Shown here: positions 23,555 through 31,797 of the stretch, in pieces
Layout of the letters: every line of letters begins with the position of its first letter
Position numbering within the stretch: the first letter of the stretch is position 1
Assembly (NCBI GenBank): GCA_022820945.1
Contig: JAJEEP010000024.1
Span: forward strand, 1-39,302
DNA: 39,302 nt
Direction of reading: 5' to 3'
From: Alphaproteobacteria bacterium
Lineage (GTDB): Bacteria; Pseudomonadota; Alphaproteobacteria; UBA828
Translations under genes and position numbers: made by a program
The notes under the pieces: model-generated
Seen by the model: only the letters and a program-made list of their open reading frames with translations
Databases searched by the model: none
Told to the model about the DNA's origin: nothing

Positions 23555-24093
23555 GCGTCTGCGTGCCCGACGACGACCTCGTTGTCCATCCGCCGGGGCT
23601 GCTCCGTTGGCGCGGGCGTCGGTTCGCCTGTGCCATCGGGCGGGGCGGGGTGCGGACCGACAAGCGCGAGGGCGACGGCGCGACACCGGCGGGCCGCTTT
23701 CCCTTGCGCCGGGTTCTCTATCGACCCGACCGCATGGCGCCGCCGCGCACGGCGCTCCCCTTTGCGCCGATGGGCCCACGCGACGGCTGGTGCGACGACC
23801 CCGGCCACTCCCTCTACAACCGGCCTCTGCGCCTGCCGCACGAGGCCCGCCACGAGGAGCTATGGCGGGCTGACCACGTGTACGACCTGATCGTCGTCCT
23901 CGGCCACAACGATGCGCCGATCGTGCCCGGTCTCGGAAGCGCGGTGTTCCTGCACGTCGCCCAGCCTGACTACGCACCTACTGCAGGCTGCGTCGCCGTG
24001 GCGGCAGGCAATCTGCTGACGATTCTGGCTGGCGTGGGCAGACGCACGTGCCTCCGCGTGCCACCCGCCGAAGCGCCTCCCGTCCGAGGCTGA
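23551..24093 (+). CDS. L,D-transpeptidase family (YkuD-type) protein
   Basis: A 180-residue YkuD-fold protein. The catalytic cysteine motif is visible as His135 (VFLHVA) and Cys147 (PTAGCVAV), with the family's earlier [12 protein letters not shown] and GHND features. Known members crosslink peptidoglycan or attach it to other molecules in the periplasm. No signal peptide is evident from the GTG start at 23551, which is unusual for a cell-wall enzyme, though short proteins of this subgroup often lack one. GTG is chosen because it overlaps the rnhB stop (GTGA) and has GGAGG eight bases upstream. Confidence 0.85.
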   Translation: MSVCVPDDDLVVHPPGLLRWRGRRFACAIGRGGVRTDKREGDGATPAGRFPLRRVLYRPDRMAPPRTALPFAPMGPRDGWCDDPGHSLYNRPLRLPHEARHEELWRADHVYDLIVVLGHNDAPIVPGLGSAVFLHVAQPDYAPTAGCVAVAAGNLLTILAGVGRRTCLRVPPAEAPPVRG

Positions 24094-24197
24094 CTCTTCT
24101 CGGCCCTCCGCCAACTGCAAAAGTCCGTCCCTGGTTTTCGGCGGCATCGGATTCCAGTAGGGTGCCAAGCAAACCGAAAAGGAGGAGGTCGTATCCC

Positions 24198-25208
24198 ATG
24201 AAAAAATTAGCTCTCGCACTTCTGGCCGCTGCCACCCTGGCTTTGGCAGGTCCTGCCAGCGCCCAGGAAGACATGCCATTCGCGCTTGACTGGAAGTTCG
24301 AAGGTCCCTCCGCGCCGTATTTTGCGGCCATCGACAATGGCCACTTCGGAGCCGCCGGCCTCAATGTCGAGATCTCCGCCGGCCAGGGCTCTCTGGATGC
24401 CATCCCCAAGGTCGCCACCGGTGCCTTCCCAGTCGGCTTCGCGGACATCAATTCCCTGGTCAAGTTCCTGGACCAGAATCCCGGCGCACCGGTCATCGCG
24501 GTCATGATGGTTTACGACAAGCCGCCGTTCGCCGTCGTCGGCCGCAAGAGCCTCGGCGTCTCGGTGCCGAAGGATCTCGAGGGGCGCGTGCTCGGAGCGC
24601 CTCCGCCGGACGGTGCCTGGGCGCAGTTCCCGGCCTTTGCCACCGCCAACGACCTCGATGTCGACAAGATCACCGTCGAACCGGTCGGATTCCCGACCCG
24701 CGAGCCGATGCTCGCTGAAGGCAATGTGGATGCCGTCACGGGCTATTCCTTCTCGTCCTTCCTGAATCTCGTCCGCCTCGGCGTGCCGGAAGACGATATT
24801 TCGACCATCCTGATGGCGGATTACGGTCTCGCGCTCTACGGCAACGCGATCATCGTGAACACCGACTATGCGGCCGCCAACGCCGACAACGTGACCGGAT
24901 TCATCACTGCGATAGCGAAGGGATGGAAGGACGCCATCGCCGATCCGGCCAAGGCCATCGAGTCGCTGATCGAGCGCAACCCAGCCGCCGACGCGGCGCT
25001 CGAGACTCGTCGGCTTCAGCTCTCCATCGACGCCAACGTGCTCACGGACTACGCCAGCGCCAACGGAATCGGCGGCGTCGATTCCGCCCGCATGGACAAG
25101 GCACTGATGCAGATCGCGGAGACCTACGAGTTCCAGAACGAGCCGGACGCGTCGCTCTATTTCACGGATGCCTATTTGCCTGCGGCAGAAATGAGGATGC
25201 TCCAGTAG
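24198..25208 (+). CDS. NMT1/SsuA-type periplasmic solute-binding protein
   Basis: A 336-residue binding protein of the NMT1/THI5 and SsuA/TauA fold. Signal peptide residues 1-23 (MKKLALALLAAATLALAG, cleavage after ASA). Family features: LDWKFEGPSAPYFAAIDNGHF, GSLDAIPKVATGAFPVGFAD, and GNVDAVTGYSFSSFLNLVRLG. AAGGAGGAGG stands about ten bases before the ATG. First gene of a three-gene importer operon. The fold serves thiamine precursors, sulfonates, nitrate, pyrimidines and aromatics; no thiamine riboswitch sequence was seen in the 104-base leader, so HMP uptake is not supported. Substrate unknown. Confidence 0.9.
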   Translation: MKKLALALLAAATLALAGPASAQEDMPFALDWKFEGPSAPYFAAIDNGHFGAAGLNVEISAGQGSLDAIPKVATGAFPVGFADINSLVKFLDQNPGAPVIAVMMVYDKPPFAVVGRKSLGVSVPKDLEGRVLGAPPPDGAWAQFPAFATANDLDVDKITVEPVGFPTREPMLAEGNVDAVTGYSFSSFLNLVRLGVPEDDISTILMADYGLALYGNAIIVNTDYAAANADNVTGFITAIAKGWKDAIADPAKAIESLIERNPAADAALETRRLQLSIDANVLTDYASANGIGGVDSARMDKALMQIAETYEFQNEPDASLYFTDAYLPAAEMRMLQ

Positions 25209-25232
25209 CCTGTTCTGGGCGGAGCACACACT

Positions 25233-25292
25233 GCATGCGCCGGCCGGGGACCTGGATTCGGTGGGAATAGCCTCTCCGGCCGGCGCCCATGC
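25233..25292 (+). terminator. Long stem-loop between binding-protein and ATPase genes
   Basis: GCATGCGCCGGCCGGGGA (25233-25250) pairs with 25273-25292, giving 18 base pairs with one G-U pair and a two-base bulge, around a 22-base loop. It begins 25 bases after the binding-protein stop and ends 33 bases before the ATPase start. No T-run follows, so it is more likely an mRNA stabiliser or processing barrier than a true terminator. Confidence 0.6.
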
Positions 25293-25325
25293 GCGGGGCG
25301 TCGGCCTGTCAGCGGACGGCCTCGT

Positions 25326-26120
25326 ATGGATGCCCTGATCGACATCAGGGACGTCAAGCTTACCTATGAGACGAAGGGCGGAAGGCTGCCCGTCCTCGAT
25401 GGCGTCGACATGCAGGTTCCCGAGGGAGGCTTTGTGGCCGTGGTCGGCCCGTCCGGTTGCGGCAAGTCGACCCTCACGCGCCTGATCGCCGGCCTGTTGG
25501 AGCCGAATGCGGGCGAAGTCTGGCTGCACGGGGAGCGGGTTACGGGCCCGAAGTCCTCGGTCGGCATGGCGTTCCAGAACCCGGTCCTGCTCGAATGGCG
25601 TTCCGTATTGCGCAACGTGACGCTGCCGCTCGAGCTCGTGGCCCCGCGTATGCCGAAACGGGAGAAAGACGAGCGCGCGCGGCAGCTTCTGACCCTCGTC
25701 GGTCTTGAGGGATTTGAGGACAAGCGACCGAGCGAGCTTTCGGGCGGCATGCGCCAGCGCGCTTCGCTGTGCCGCTCGATCGTGCACAAGCCGGAAGTGC
25801 TCATTCTCGATGAGCCTTTCGGCGCGCTGGATGCGTTCACGCGCGAAGACCTCTGGCAGACGATGCAGAACGTGAAGTCGGAGGAGCCGTTCACCGGCGT
25901 CATGATCACGCACGATCTTCGGGAATCGATTTTTCTGGCGGACCAGGTGATCGTGCTTTCCGGCCGACCGGCGGTCACGCAATACACCATGGAGGTCCCG
26001 TGGAAGGGCGAACGGGACCTCGACCTCCTCTACACCCCGGAGGGGGCAGAAATGCTGGGAGAACTTCGGCACCAGATTCAGATCGCACAGGGCAGAGCCC
26101 CGCAGGAGGAGGGCGAATGA
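25326..26120 (+). CDS. NMT1/SsuA-type ABC importer ATPase (SsuB/TauB-like)
   Basis: A 264-residue single-domain ATPase. Walker A GPSGCGKST near residue 43, Q-loop MAFQNPVLLEWRSVLRNV, signature LSGGMRQRASLCRSI, Walker B LILDEPFGALDAF, and switch His in MITHDLRESIFLADQV. This pattern is typical of nitrate/sulfonate/taurine-type importers. The start ATG at 25326 lacks a strong ribosome site. Its stop overlaps the permease start (ATGA at 26117-26120), implying translational coupling. Confidence 0.93.
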   Translation: MDALIDIRDVKLTYETKGGRLPVLDGVDMQVPEGGFVAVVGPSGCGKSTLTRLIAGLLEPNAGEVWLHGERVTGPKSSVGMAFQNPVLLEWRSVLRNVTLPLELVAPRMPKREKDERARQLLTLVGLEGFEDKRPSELSGGMRQRASLCRSIVHKPEVLILDEPFGALDAFTREDLWQTMQNVKSEEPFTGVMITHDLRESIFLADQVIVLSGRPAVTQYTMEVPWKGERDLDLLYTPEGAEMLGELRHQIQIAQGRAPQEEGE

Positions 26121-26875
26121 GCTGGCGCCTTTTTGCGCCGGTTATCGCGATCGTCGTGTTCGCCCTGCTCTGGGAGGCCGTGGTGTGGGTGAACGACTGG
26201 CCGAACTACAAGATGGCCTCGCCCTCGGATCTCGGACCTGCTTTCTGGAAGTTCCGCTGGCTGTTCCTCGAATACGGATGGGACACGCTCTGGCGAACCG
26301 TCGCGGGGCTCCTGCTGTCCGTGCTCGTCGGCGTGCTTCTCGGCATGATCATGGGGCTGAACCGGACCATGCGGGATGCGCTATACCCGCTGCTCGTCGG
26401 CTTCAACGCCATACCCAAGGCGACCGTCGTCCCCATCATCGCGCTGCTGTTCGTCGGCGCGCACGACATGAACACGATCCTGATCGCGTTCCTCATCTCC
26501 TTCTTTCCCATCGCCGTTTCCGTCTCGATCGGGCTCTCCACGCTCGAGCCGGAATACCGCGACATTCTTGCCGCGCTCGGCGCATCCAAGTTCACGATCT
26601 TCTGGAAGATCGCGCTTCCAAAGACGCTCCCCGAGTTCTTCGGGGCTCTCAAGGTCGCGGTCACGCTCGCCTTCATCGGCACAAATCTGATGGAGATCGT
26701 GGAACCGCACGGACGCGGCCTCGGCCATCTGTTCGACAGCGGCAAGATCAGCGCGGACTATCCCCTGATGTTCGCCGTGCTCATTGCACTCGCGGTCCTT
26801 GGCATACTGCTCTACTACGTCGTCGTGGTGCTGGAGCGCATCTTCGCTGGCTGGGCCGAGCGCTCGCCGACGTGA
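26117..26875 (+). CDS. NMT1/SsuA-type ABC importer permease (SsuC/TauC-like)
   Basis: A 252-residue permease with six predicted membrane helices. The EAA loop is visible as LAALGASKFTIFWKIALPKTLPE near residues 155-178. Further family features are NAIPKATVVPIIALLFVG and FIGTNLMEIVEPHGRGLGHL. The ATG overlaps the ATPase stop and has GGAGGAGGGCGA just before it. It completes the three-gene importer; the next gene, a decarboxylase-like aminotransferase, begins 57 bases later in the same direction and may act on the imported compound. Confidence 0.92.
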   Translation: MSWRLFAPVIAIVVFALLWEAVVWVNDWPNYKMASPSDLGPAFWKFRWLFLEYGWDTLWRTVAGLLLSVLVGVLLGMIMGLNRTMRDALYPLLVGFNAIPKATVVPIIALLFVGAHDMNTILIAFLISFFPIAVSVSIGLSTLEPEYRDILAALGASKFTIFWKIALPKTLPEFFGALKVAVTLAFIGTNLMEIVEPHGRGLGHLFDSGKISADYPLMFAVLIALAVLGILLYYVVVVLERIFAGWAERSPT

Positions 26876-26932
26876 CCCTGGTGAGGCAAGCAGGCTAGGA
26901 TCGCGGCCGACGATTCCGCAGGGGAGGCAGCG

Positions 26933-28237
26933 GTGGATATCGCGGCGTTGCGCGCGGCCGGCGCGCGTCATCTGATTCAGGGCGAGCTGCTCTCGGACGT
27001 GGTTCCGGCCGCGGACGGGCCGGTCTTCGTCCGTGCCGACGGGGCGGAGATCTTCGATGCCGAGGGCCAGGCCTATCTGGACTTCAACTCCGGCCAGATG
27101 TGCTCGGCGATCGGCCACAACAACCCGCGCGTGACCCAGGCGGTGCGGGACGGCCTCGGCACCCTCACCCACGCGAGCTCGGTCTATTTCAACGAGCCGC
27201 AGCTCCGCCTCGCCGCCCGGCTCGCAGAGACCTTCGACGCGCCGCTCAGCCGCTCGCTCTTCATCCAGTCGGGCGCGGATTCCAACGAGGCGGCGGTGCT
27301 GTTCGCCCGGCGCGCGACCGGCCGCAGCGGCATCGGCGCGCTGCATTTGAGCTTCCACGGCTACACCGACGTGACCCGCGCCATCAGCTTCGCCGCGACC
27401 ACGGGCGGCACCGGGCCCTCGATCCCAGACGTGCACGCGATCCCCGCGCCCTACGCCTACCGCTCGCCGGTGGGGGCCGACGGCGACAACTGGTGGGCGC
27501 CGCTGCTCGCCATCGCCTTCGACCTGCTCGACCGCGAGTGCCCGAACAACCTCGCCGCCGTCATCGCCGAGCCGCTGATCAGCGCGGGCGGGGTGATCGA
27601 GATGCCGCCCGGCTACCTGAAGGCGCTGAAGGCGGGGCTCGAGGCGCGCGGCGCACTGCTGATCCTGGACGAGGCGCAGACCGGGCTCGGCAAGCTCGGC
27701 ACCCTCTACGCCTACCGGCAGCACGGCGTGGTGCCGGACATCATGACGCTCTCCAAGCACTTCGGCGGCGGCCTGCCGATCAGCGCCATGGTGACGACGG
27801 ACGCGATTGCCGAGCGCGCGCTGGAGGGCGGGCTCACCTTCGGGCATTCGCACTCCTCCGATCCCATCGCGTGCACGGCAGGGCTCGCCAGCCTCGAGGA
27901 AATCCTGGCCGAGGACCTGCCTGCCAAGGCCCACGCCATCGGCACGAATTGGCGGGCGTGCATGGAGAGCCTGCAGCAGCGCTTCCCCATGATCGGCGAC
28001 GTGCGCGGCAAGGGCTGCCTGCAGGGGGTCGAGCTGGTGCGCGACCGCGCCACCAAGGAACCCGCGAGCGGCGAGGCGCAGGAGATCTACCGCGATTGCC
28101 TCGCGGACGGGCTGCTATTCTCGGTGCGCGGCCAGCACCGCAACGTGCTCCGCTTCGTGCCGCCGTTCTGCACCAGCGAGGCGCAAATCGACCGTGCCGC
28201 CGCGATCCTGGAGCGCGCGCTGGCGCGCCACGGCTGA
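26933..28237 (+). CDS. Class III aminotransferase, 2,2-dialkylglycine decarboxylase-like
   Basis: A 434-residue PLP enzyme. Length and landmarks resemble Burkholderia 2,2-dialkylglycine decarboxylase (433 residues): FNSGQM near residue 55, IQSGADSNEAAVLFA, AIPAPYAYRSP, NLAAVIAEPLISAGGVIEMPPGY, ILDEAQTG, and the PLP lysine Lys275 in LSKHFGGGLP. Gln55 and Arg407 match DGD Gln52 and Arg406, which handle the decarboxylated group and the substrate carboxylate. The tryptophan that stacks near PLP in DGD (SWHG) is phenylalanine here (SFHG). The likely reaction is decarboxylation-dependent transamination of a 2,2-disubstituted or related amino acid, but an ordinary omega-aminotransferase remains possible. 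GTG start with GGGGAGG upstream. Confidence 0.8.
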   Translation: MDIAALRAAGARHLIQGELLSDVVPAADGPVFVRADGAEIFDAEGQAYLDFNSGQMCSAIGHNNPRVTQAVRDGLGTLTHASSVYFNEPQLRLAARLAETFDAPLSRSLFIQSGADSNEAAVLFARRATGRSGIGALHLSFHGYTDVTRAISFAATTGGTGPSIPDVHAIPAPYAYRSPVGADGDNWWAPLLAIAFDLLDRECPNNLAAVIAEPLISAGGVIEMPPGYLKALKAGLEARGALLILDEAQTGLGKLGTLYAYRQHGVVPDIMTLSKHFGGGLPISAMVTTDAIAERALEGGLTFGHSHSSDPIACTAGLASLEEILAEDLPAKAHAIGTNWRACMESLQQRFPMIGDVRGKGCLQGVELVRDRATKEPASGEAQEIYRDCLADGLLFSVRGQHRNVLRFVPPFCTSEAQIDRAAAILERALARHG

Positions 28238-28291
28238 GCTTACGATGGCCTTGCTTCAACGCCCGGTCCCATCGGCCGGCGGGGCACGCAC

Positions 28292-29494
28292 ATGAGCCGG
28301 CCTGCCATGGGCGTTCTCGCGCTCGTCCTCTGCGCGGCGCTGGTGCTGACCATCAGCAACGGCATTCGCAGCAGCTTCGGCCTCTTCCTCACGCCGATGA
28401 GTCTCGATATCGGGTTCTCGCGCGAGACCTTTGCGCTGGCCATCGCGATCCAGGGCCTGGTCTGGGGGATCAGCCAGCCGGTCTTCGGCGCCCTCGCCGA
28501 CCGCTACGGGGCGGTGCCGGTCGTGCTGTCGGGGATCGTGATCTACGTCGCAGGGCTGCTCTGGATGGCCTGGGTCGACGGCGCGCTCGGGCTGCACCTG
28601 AGCCAGGGTGTGCTCGTTGCCCTCGGCATCAGCGCCACCGGGTTCGCGGTGGTGCTCGGCCCGGTGGGTCGCGCCGTGCCGCCGGAGAGGCGCAGCATGG
28701 CGCTCGGCGTCGCAGCGGCCGGCGGCTCCTTCGGCCAGTTCGCGCTGGCGCCGATCGGCGGTGCCCTGATCGACGGCGTCGGCTGGTCCATGGCGCTCAT
28801 CGCCTATTGCGGCATCGCGGCGATGATGCTGCCTTGCCTCATCGGCATGCGCGGCAGCCACACGCCGCCCGAGGGCAGCGCCCAGTCGCTGAGCGAGGCC
28901 CTGGTCGAGGCCCGCGCCCACAGCGGCTTCTGGCTGCTCTGCGGCGGCTTCTTCGTCTGCGGCTTCCACGTCTATTTCATCGCCACCCACTTGCCGCCCT
29001 TCCTCACCGATGCGGGGCTAGCGCCGATGCTGGGGGCGACGGCGATCGCCGTGATCGGGCTCGGCAACATCGTCGGCACCTTCGCCGCCGGCTGGCTGGG
29101 CGACCGGCACCGCAAGAAGTACGTGCTCTCGTTCTTCTACCTGGGCCGGGCGGCGGTCCTCGGCATGTTCCTCGTGGTGCCGGTGACCGAGGCGAGCGTG
29201 CTGGTGTTCTCTGCGCTGATGGGCCTGCTCTGGCTCGGCACCGTGCCGCTCACCAGCGGCCTCGTCGCCCAGATCTTCGGGCCGCGCTACCTCGGCGCGC
29301 TCTTCGGCATCGTGTTCTTCAGCCACCAGCTTGGATCGTTCCTCGGTGCCTGGCTCGGCGGCTACGTGTACGACACCACCGGCTCCTACGATGCGGTGTG
29401 GGCGGCTGCGGTGGCGCTCGGCGTGGCGGCGGCAGTACTGCACTGGCCGATCCGCGACCGGCCGCTCGTGCGGCACGAGATCGGCGCGGCATAG
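28292..29494 (+). CDS. MFS transporter
   Basis: A 400-residue major facilitator with twelve predicted membrane helices in two halves. The loop motif between helices 2 and 3 reads GALADRYGAVPV, and its counterpart in the second half is GWLGDRHRKKYVL. The overall pattern (NGIRSSFGLFLTPMS at the start, an arginine in GPVGRAVPPERR) resembles MFS carriers of the monocarboxylate/oxalate type. Substrate unknown. It follows the aminotransferase gene by 54 bases in the same direction, so it may import or export a keto acid, ketone or amino acid related to that enzyme; this is inference. Confidence 0.88.
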   Translation: MSRPAMGVLALVLCAALVLTISNGIRSSFGLFLTPMSLDIGFSRETFALAIAIQGLVWGISQPVFGALADRYGAVPVVLSGIVIYVAGLLWMAWVDGALGLHLSQGVLVALGISATGFAVVLGPVGRAVPPERRSMALGVAAAGGSFGQFALAPIGGALIDGVGWSMALIAYCGIAAMMLPCLIGMRGSHTPPEGSAQSLSEALVEARAHSGFWLLCGGFFVCGFHVYFIATHLPPFLTDAGLAPMLGATAIAVIGLGNIVGTFAAGWLGDRHRKKYVLSFFYLGRAAVLGMFLVVPVTEASVLVFSALMGLLWLGTVPLTSGLVAQIFGPRYLGALFGIVFFSHQLGSFLGAWLGGYVYDTTGSYDAVWAAAVALGVAAAVLHWPIRDRPLVRHEIGAA

Positions 29495-29559
29495 AGGAGG
29501 AGACGCAGACGGCGACGAAGACGCTTGGCGCTGCGGGCGCCGCGGGTTTACGCTGGCGC

Positions 29560-30138
29560 ATGGTGTCTTGGAGCCGCCGCCTGCGCTGTTTGCCTGCATT
29601 GGCGCTCGCGCTGCTGCTCGCGCTCGGCACGACGGGGACGGCCTTGGCGGATCAGAACGACCCAGCGCTGGACGGCCTCTTCCGCGACCTCAAGGTCGCC
29701 CAGAGCCCGCAGCTGGTGCGGCAGATCGAGTTGCAAATCTGGGCGCGCTGGTTCGAGACCGGCTCGGAAGAGATGGACCGGATGCTCCTCGCGGGCGACC
29801 GGGCGCTCTCCATGGGTCAATACAACCGCTCCTACGCGCTCCTCAACGGGGTCATCGAGCTCCGGCCTGACCTGTCCGAAGGCTGGAACCGGCGCGCGAC
29901 TCTGCGCTACCTGATGGGCGACTACGAGGGCTCCATCGCCGACATCGACGAGACTCTGAAGCTTGAGCCGCGCCATTTCGGCGCGCTCTCAGGCCTCGGC
30001 CTCTGTCATCTCAGGCTCGGCAACGAGGAGGAGGCGCTGGAGGCGTTCGAGCGGGCGCTGGTCCACAACCCCCACATGCAGGGCGTGAAGCAGAACGTGA
30101 AGGAGCTTCGCGACCGGCTCGGCCGCCACGCGATCTAG
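29560..30138 (+). CDS. Secreted TPR-repeat protein
   Basis: A 192-residue protein with a signal peptide (residues 1-30, hydrophobic LPALALALLLALGTTG, cleavage after ALA). Three to four tetratricopeptide repeats fill the rest, for example YNRSYALLNGVIELRPD, YEGSIADIDETLKLEPRHFGAL and EEALEAFERALVHNPHM. Such repeats mediate protein contacts; no enzyme motif is seen. Short periplasmic TPR proteins of this form are common in Alphaproteobacteria and have no assigned role known to me. The ATG at 29560 is chosen because it starts the signal peptide. It converges on the D-aminoacylase-like gene across 31 bases of GC-rich sequence. Confidence 0.8.
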   Translation: MVSWSRRLRCLPALALALLLALGTTGTALADQNDPALDGLFRDLKVAQSPQLVRQIELQIWARWFETGSEEMDRMLLAGDRALSMGQYNRSYALLNGVIELRPDLSEGWNRRATLRYLMGDYEGSIADIDETLKLEPRHFGALSGLGLCHLRLGNEEEALEAFERALVHNPHMQGVKQNVKELRDRLGRHAI

Positions 30139-30169
30139 GCGTCGGCCGGCGGCGGCAGGCCGGCGGCGC

Positions 30170-31612
30170 TCACCGCCGCAGCGCGCGGCCCGGCCGGTTG
30201 CCAGTGTGCCGGCCCTCCTCGTACACGACGGCGCCGTTCACCATGACGACGTCGATGCCGGCTGCGGGCCGGGTCGGCTCGTCGAAGGTCGCTCGGTCGG
30301 CGATGGTCTCCGCATCGAACATCACGAGATCGGCGTAGGCGCCGGTGCGCACCTCGCCGCGATCGGTGAGGCCGAACTGCGCGGCGCTGAGCCCGGTCAT
30401 GCGGCGCACCGCGTCCTCCAGGGTGAGCAGGCCGAGCTCGCGCGCGTAGTGGCCGAGCACACGCGGGAAAGTGCCCCAGAGCCTGGGGTGGGGATGGCGG
30501 TCGTGGGGCAGGCCGTCGGAGCCGATCATGCTGTGCGGATACGCGATGATGCGGCGCACGTCCGCTTCGTCCATCATGAAGTAGATGCCGCCCGCCGGTT
30601 GCAGCGCCGCTACGGCGGCCTGCAGCTCGAGGCGCAAATCGGCAGCGACGTCTTCGAGGTCCCGGCCTGCATGCTCCGGGTGCGGCTCGGACCAGGTGAC
30701 GATCACGCGCTCCGCCTTCTCCACCATATCCGGTAGCAGCACCGTGGAGCCCGCGGTGTAGGGATAGACGTCGAGGCCGACCGCCTGGCGCTCGCGGGTT
30801 CTCTCGATCAGCGCGAGCGTGTCGTTGCTTCGCCCGAAATTCTGCCGCCCGGCGCACTTGTGGTGGGAGATGACGACGCCGGCGCCGGCGCGGCGGCCGA
30901 TCTCGAAGGCTTCCTCCATGGCCTCCTCGACGCCGTCGTGCTCGTTGCGCATGTGGGTGACGTAGAGGCCGCCGGCGGCGCCCGCGACTTCCGCGACCGC
31001 CGCGACCTCGTCGGTGGTCGCCGCCTGGTTGGGGCCGTAAATGAGCCCGGTGCTGAAACCCAGGGCTCCGGCCTCCATGCCCTCCGCCAGCCGCTCCCGC
31101 ATGGCGTCGATCTCGTCGGCCGCCGCCGGGAGGTCGACATCCTCCATCGTGTCGAGGCGGAGCGCCGAATGGCCGACCAGCAGGCCGGCGTTGGCGGCGG
31201 GCGGCGCCTCGTCGAGCGCCGCCACGTAATCGGCGAAGCGGGGAAAGCGGAAGTCGGCGGGTCCGCCCAGCAGGTCGAGCGGCGGCGGTATCGGCCGGCC
31301 GGGTGCAAGCGGCGCGAGGCTCACCCCGCAGTTGCCGGCGATCACCGTGGTGACGCCCTGGCTGGTCTTCGGGCTCACGTCGGGGTCGACCAGAAGCAAG
31401 TTGTCGTCGTGGGTGTGGGCATCGATGAAGCCCGGCGAGACGATGCGTCCGGTCGCGTCGATGGTCCGCGCGGCCTGCGCGCCTGCCAGATCGCCGACGG
31501 CGGCGATGCGGTCGCCCGAGACGGCGACATCGGCCCGCACCCGTGGCGCGCCCGTGCCGTCGATCACCGTGCCGCCCGTGAAGAGAACGTCGTACTGCTC
31601 TCCCACCGCCAT
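30170..31612 (-). CDS. N-acyl-D-amino-acid deacylase-like amidohydrolase
   Basis: A 480-residue metal-dependent amidohydrolase of the D-aminoacylase family, which releases D-amino acids from N-acyl derivatives. Metal-site and family motifs are present: His66 and His68 in DAHTHDD, Cys95 in AGNCGVS (the cysteine bridging the metals in D-aminoacylase), His220 in VTHMRNE, His250 in ISHHKCAG, and Asp in MIGSDGLPHD. Length is typical and the protein is complete. No signal peptide. ATG at 31612 has GGGAGG six bases upstream. A TATATA at 31650-31655 (minus strand) could be its -10 box, but no clear -35 is seen. It is transcribed alone, divergent from the toxin-antitoxin genes. Confidence 0.9.
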   Translation of the reverse strand: MAVGEQYDVLFTGGTVIDGTGAPRVRADVAVSGDRIAAVGDLAGAQAARTIDATGRIVSPGFIDAHTHDDNLLLVDPDVSPKTSQGVTTVIAGNCGVSLAPLAPGRPIPPPLDLLGGPADFRFPRFADYVAALDEAPPAANAGLLVGHSALRLDTMEDVDLPAAADEIDAMRERLAEGMEAGALGFSTGLIYGPNQAATTDEVAAVAEVAGAAGGLYVTHMRNEHDGVEEAMEEAFEIGRRAGAGVVISHHKCAGRQNFGRSNDTLALIERTRERQAVGLDVYPYTAGSTVLLPDMVEKAERVIVTWSEPHPEHAGRDLEDVAADLRLELQAAVAALQPAGGIYFMMDEADVRRIIAYPHSMIGSDGLPHDRHPHPRLWGTFPRVLGHYARELGLLTLEDAVRRMTGLSAAQFGLTDRGEVRTGAYADLVMFDAETIADRATFDEPTRPAAGIDVVMVNGAVVYEEGRHTGNRPGRALRR

Positions 31613-31741
31613 CTTTGCCTCCCGCTCTCGCCTGCCGCCGGTGCGGAACTATATAGGATCGCGCCGAAAGCATGCATGGTACTGATCCGCAGCGCGGCGG
31701 TACCTGGATGACACCAAAGACAACCCAAGAGCAGAACCCGC

Positions 31742-31762
31742 CTTGATTGCAACGCAATCAAG
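31742..31762 (+). promoter_or_regulatory. Perfect inverted repeat, likely antitoxin operator
   Basis: CTTGATTGC AAC GCAATCAAG is a perfect 9-bp inverted repeat with a 3-base spacer, in an otherwise GC-rich region. It lies 36 bases before the antitoxin start and overlaps the -35 element of a good promoter. FitA/VapB antitoxins with a ribbon-helix-helix domain bind such repeats to repress their own operon, so this is the expected autoregulatory operator. Confidence 0.7.
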
Positions 31763-31771
31763 CAATAAATT
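31743..31771 (+). promoter_or_regulatory. Candidate promoter of the toxin-antitoxin/urease operon
   Basis: TTGATT (31743-31748) and TAAATT (31766-31771) are 17 bases apart, each with four of six consensus bases. GGGAGG for the antitoxin follows at 31785-31790. The promoter overlaps the inverted repeat, so antitoxin binding would block it. Confidence 0.55.
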
Positions 31772-31797
31772 CGGACCACGCAGTGGGAGGCACGAAC

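Noticed and set aside
24094..24197. Thiamine (TPP) riboswitch before the NMT1-type binding protein
   Set aside because: No CTGAGA or ACC-TGA-TCTGG-type conserved elements are present in the 104-base leader.
27100..30138. Plus-strand open frame of about 1000 codons over the aminotransferase and MFS genes
   Set aside because: Only the last 192 codons (TPR protein) are real; the remainder is a shadow of two conserved genes in other frames.
30139..30169. Bidirectional terminator between the TPR and D-aminoacylase-like genes
   Set aside because: The 31 bases are GGC/GCC repeats that can pair in several ways, with no defined stem and no T-run.
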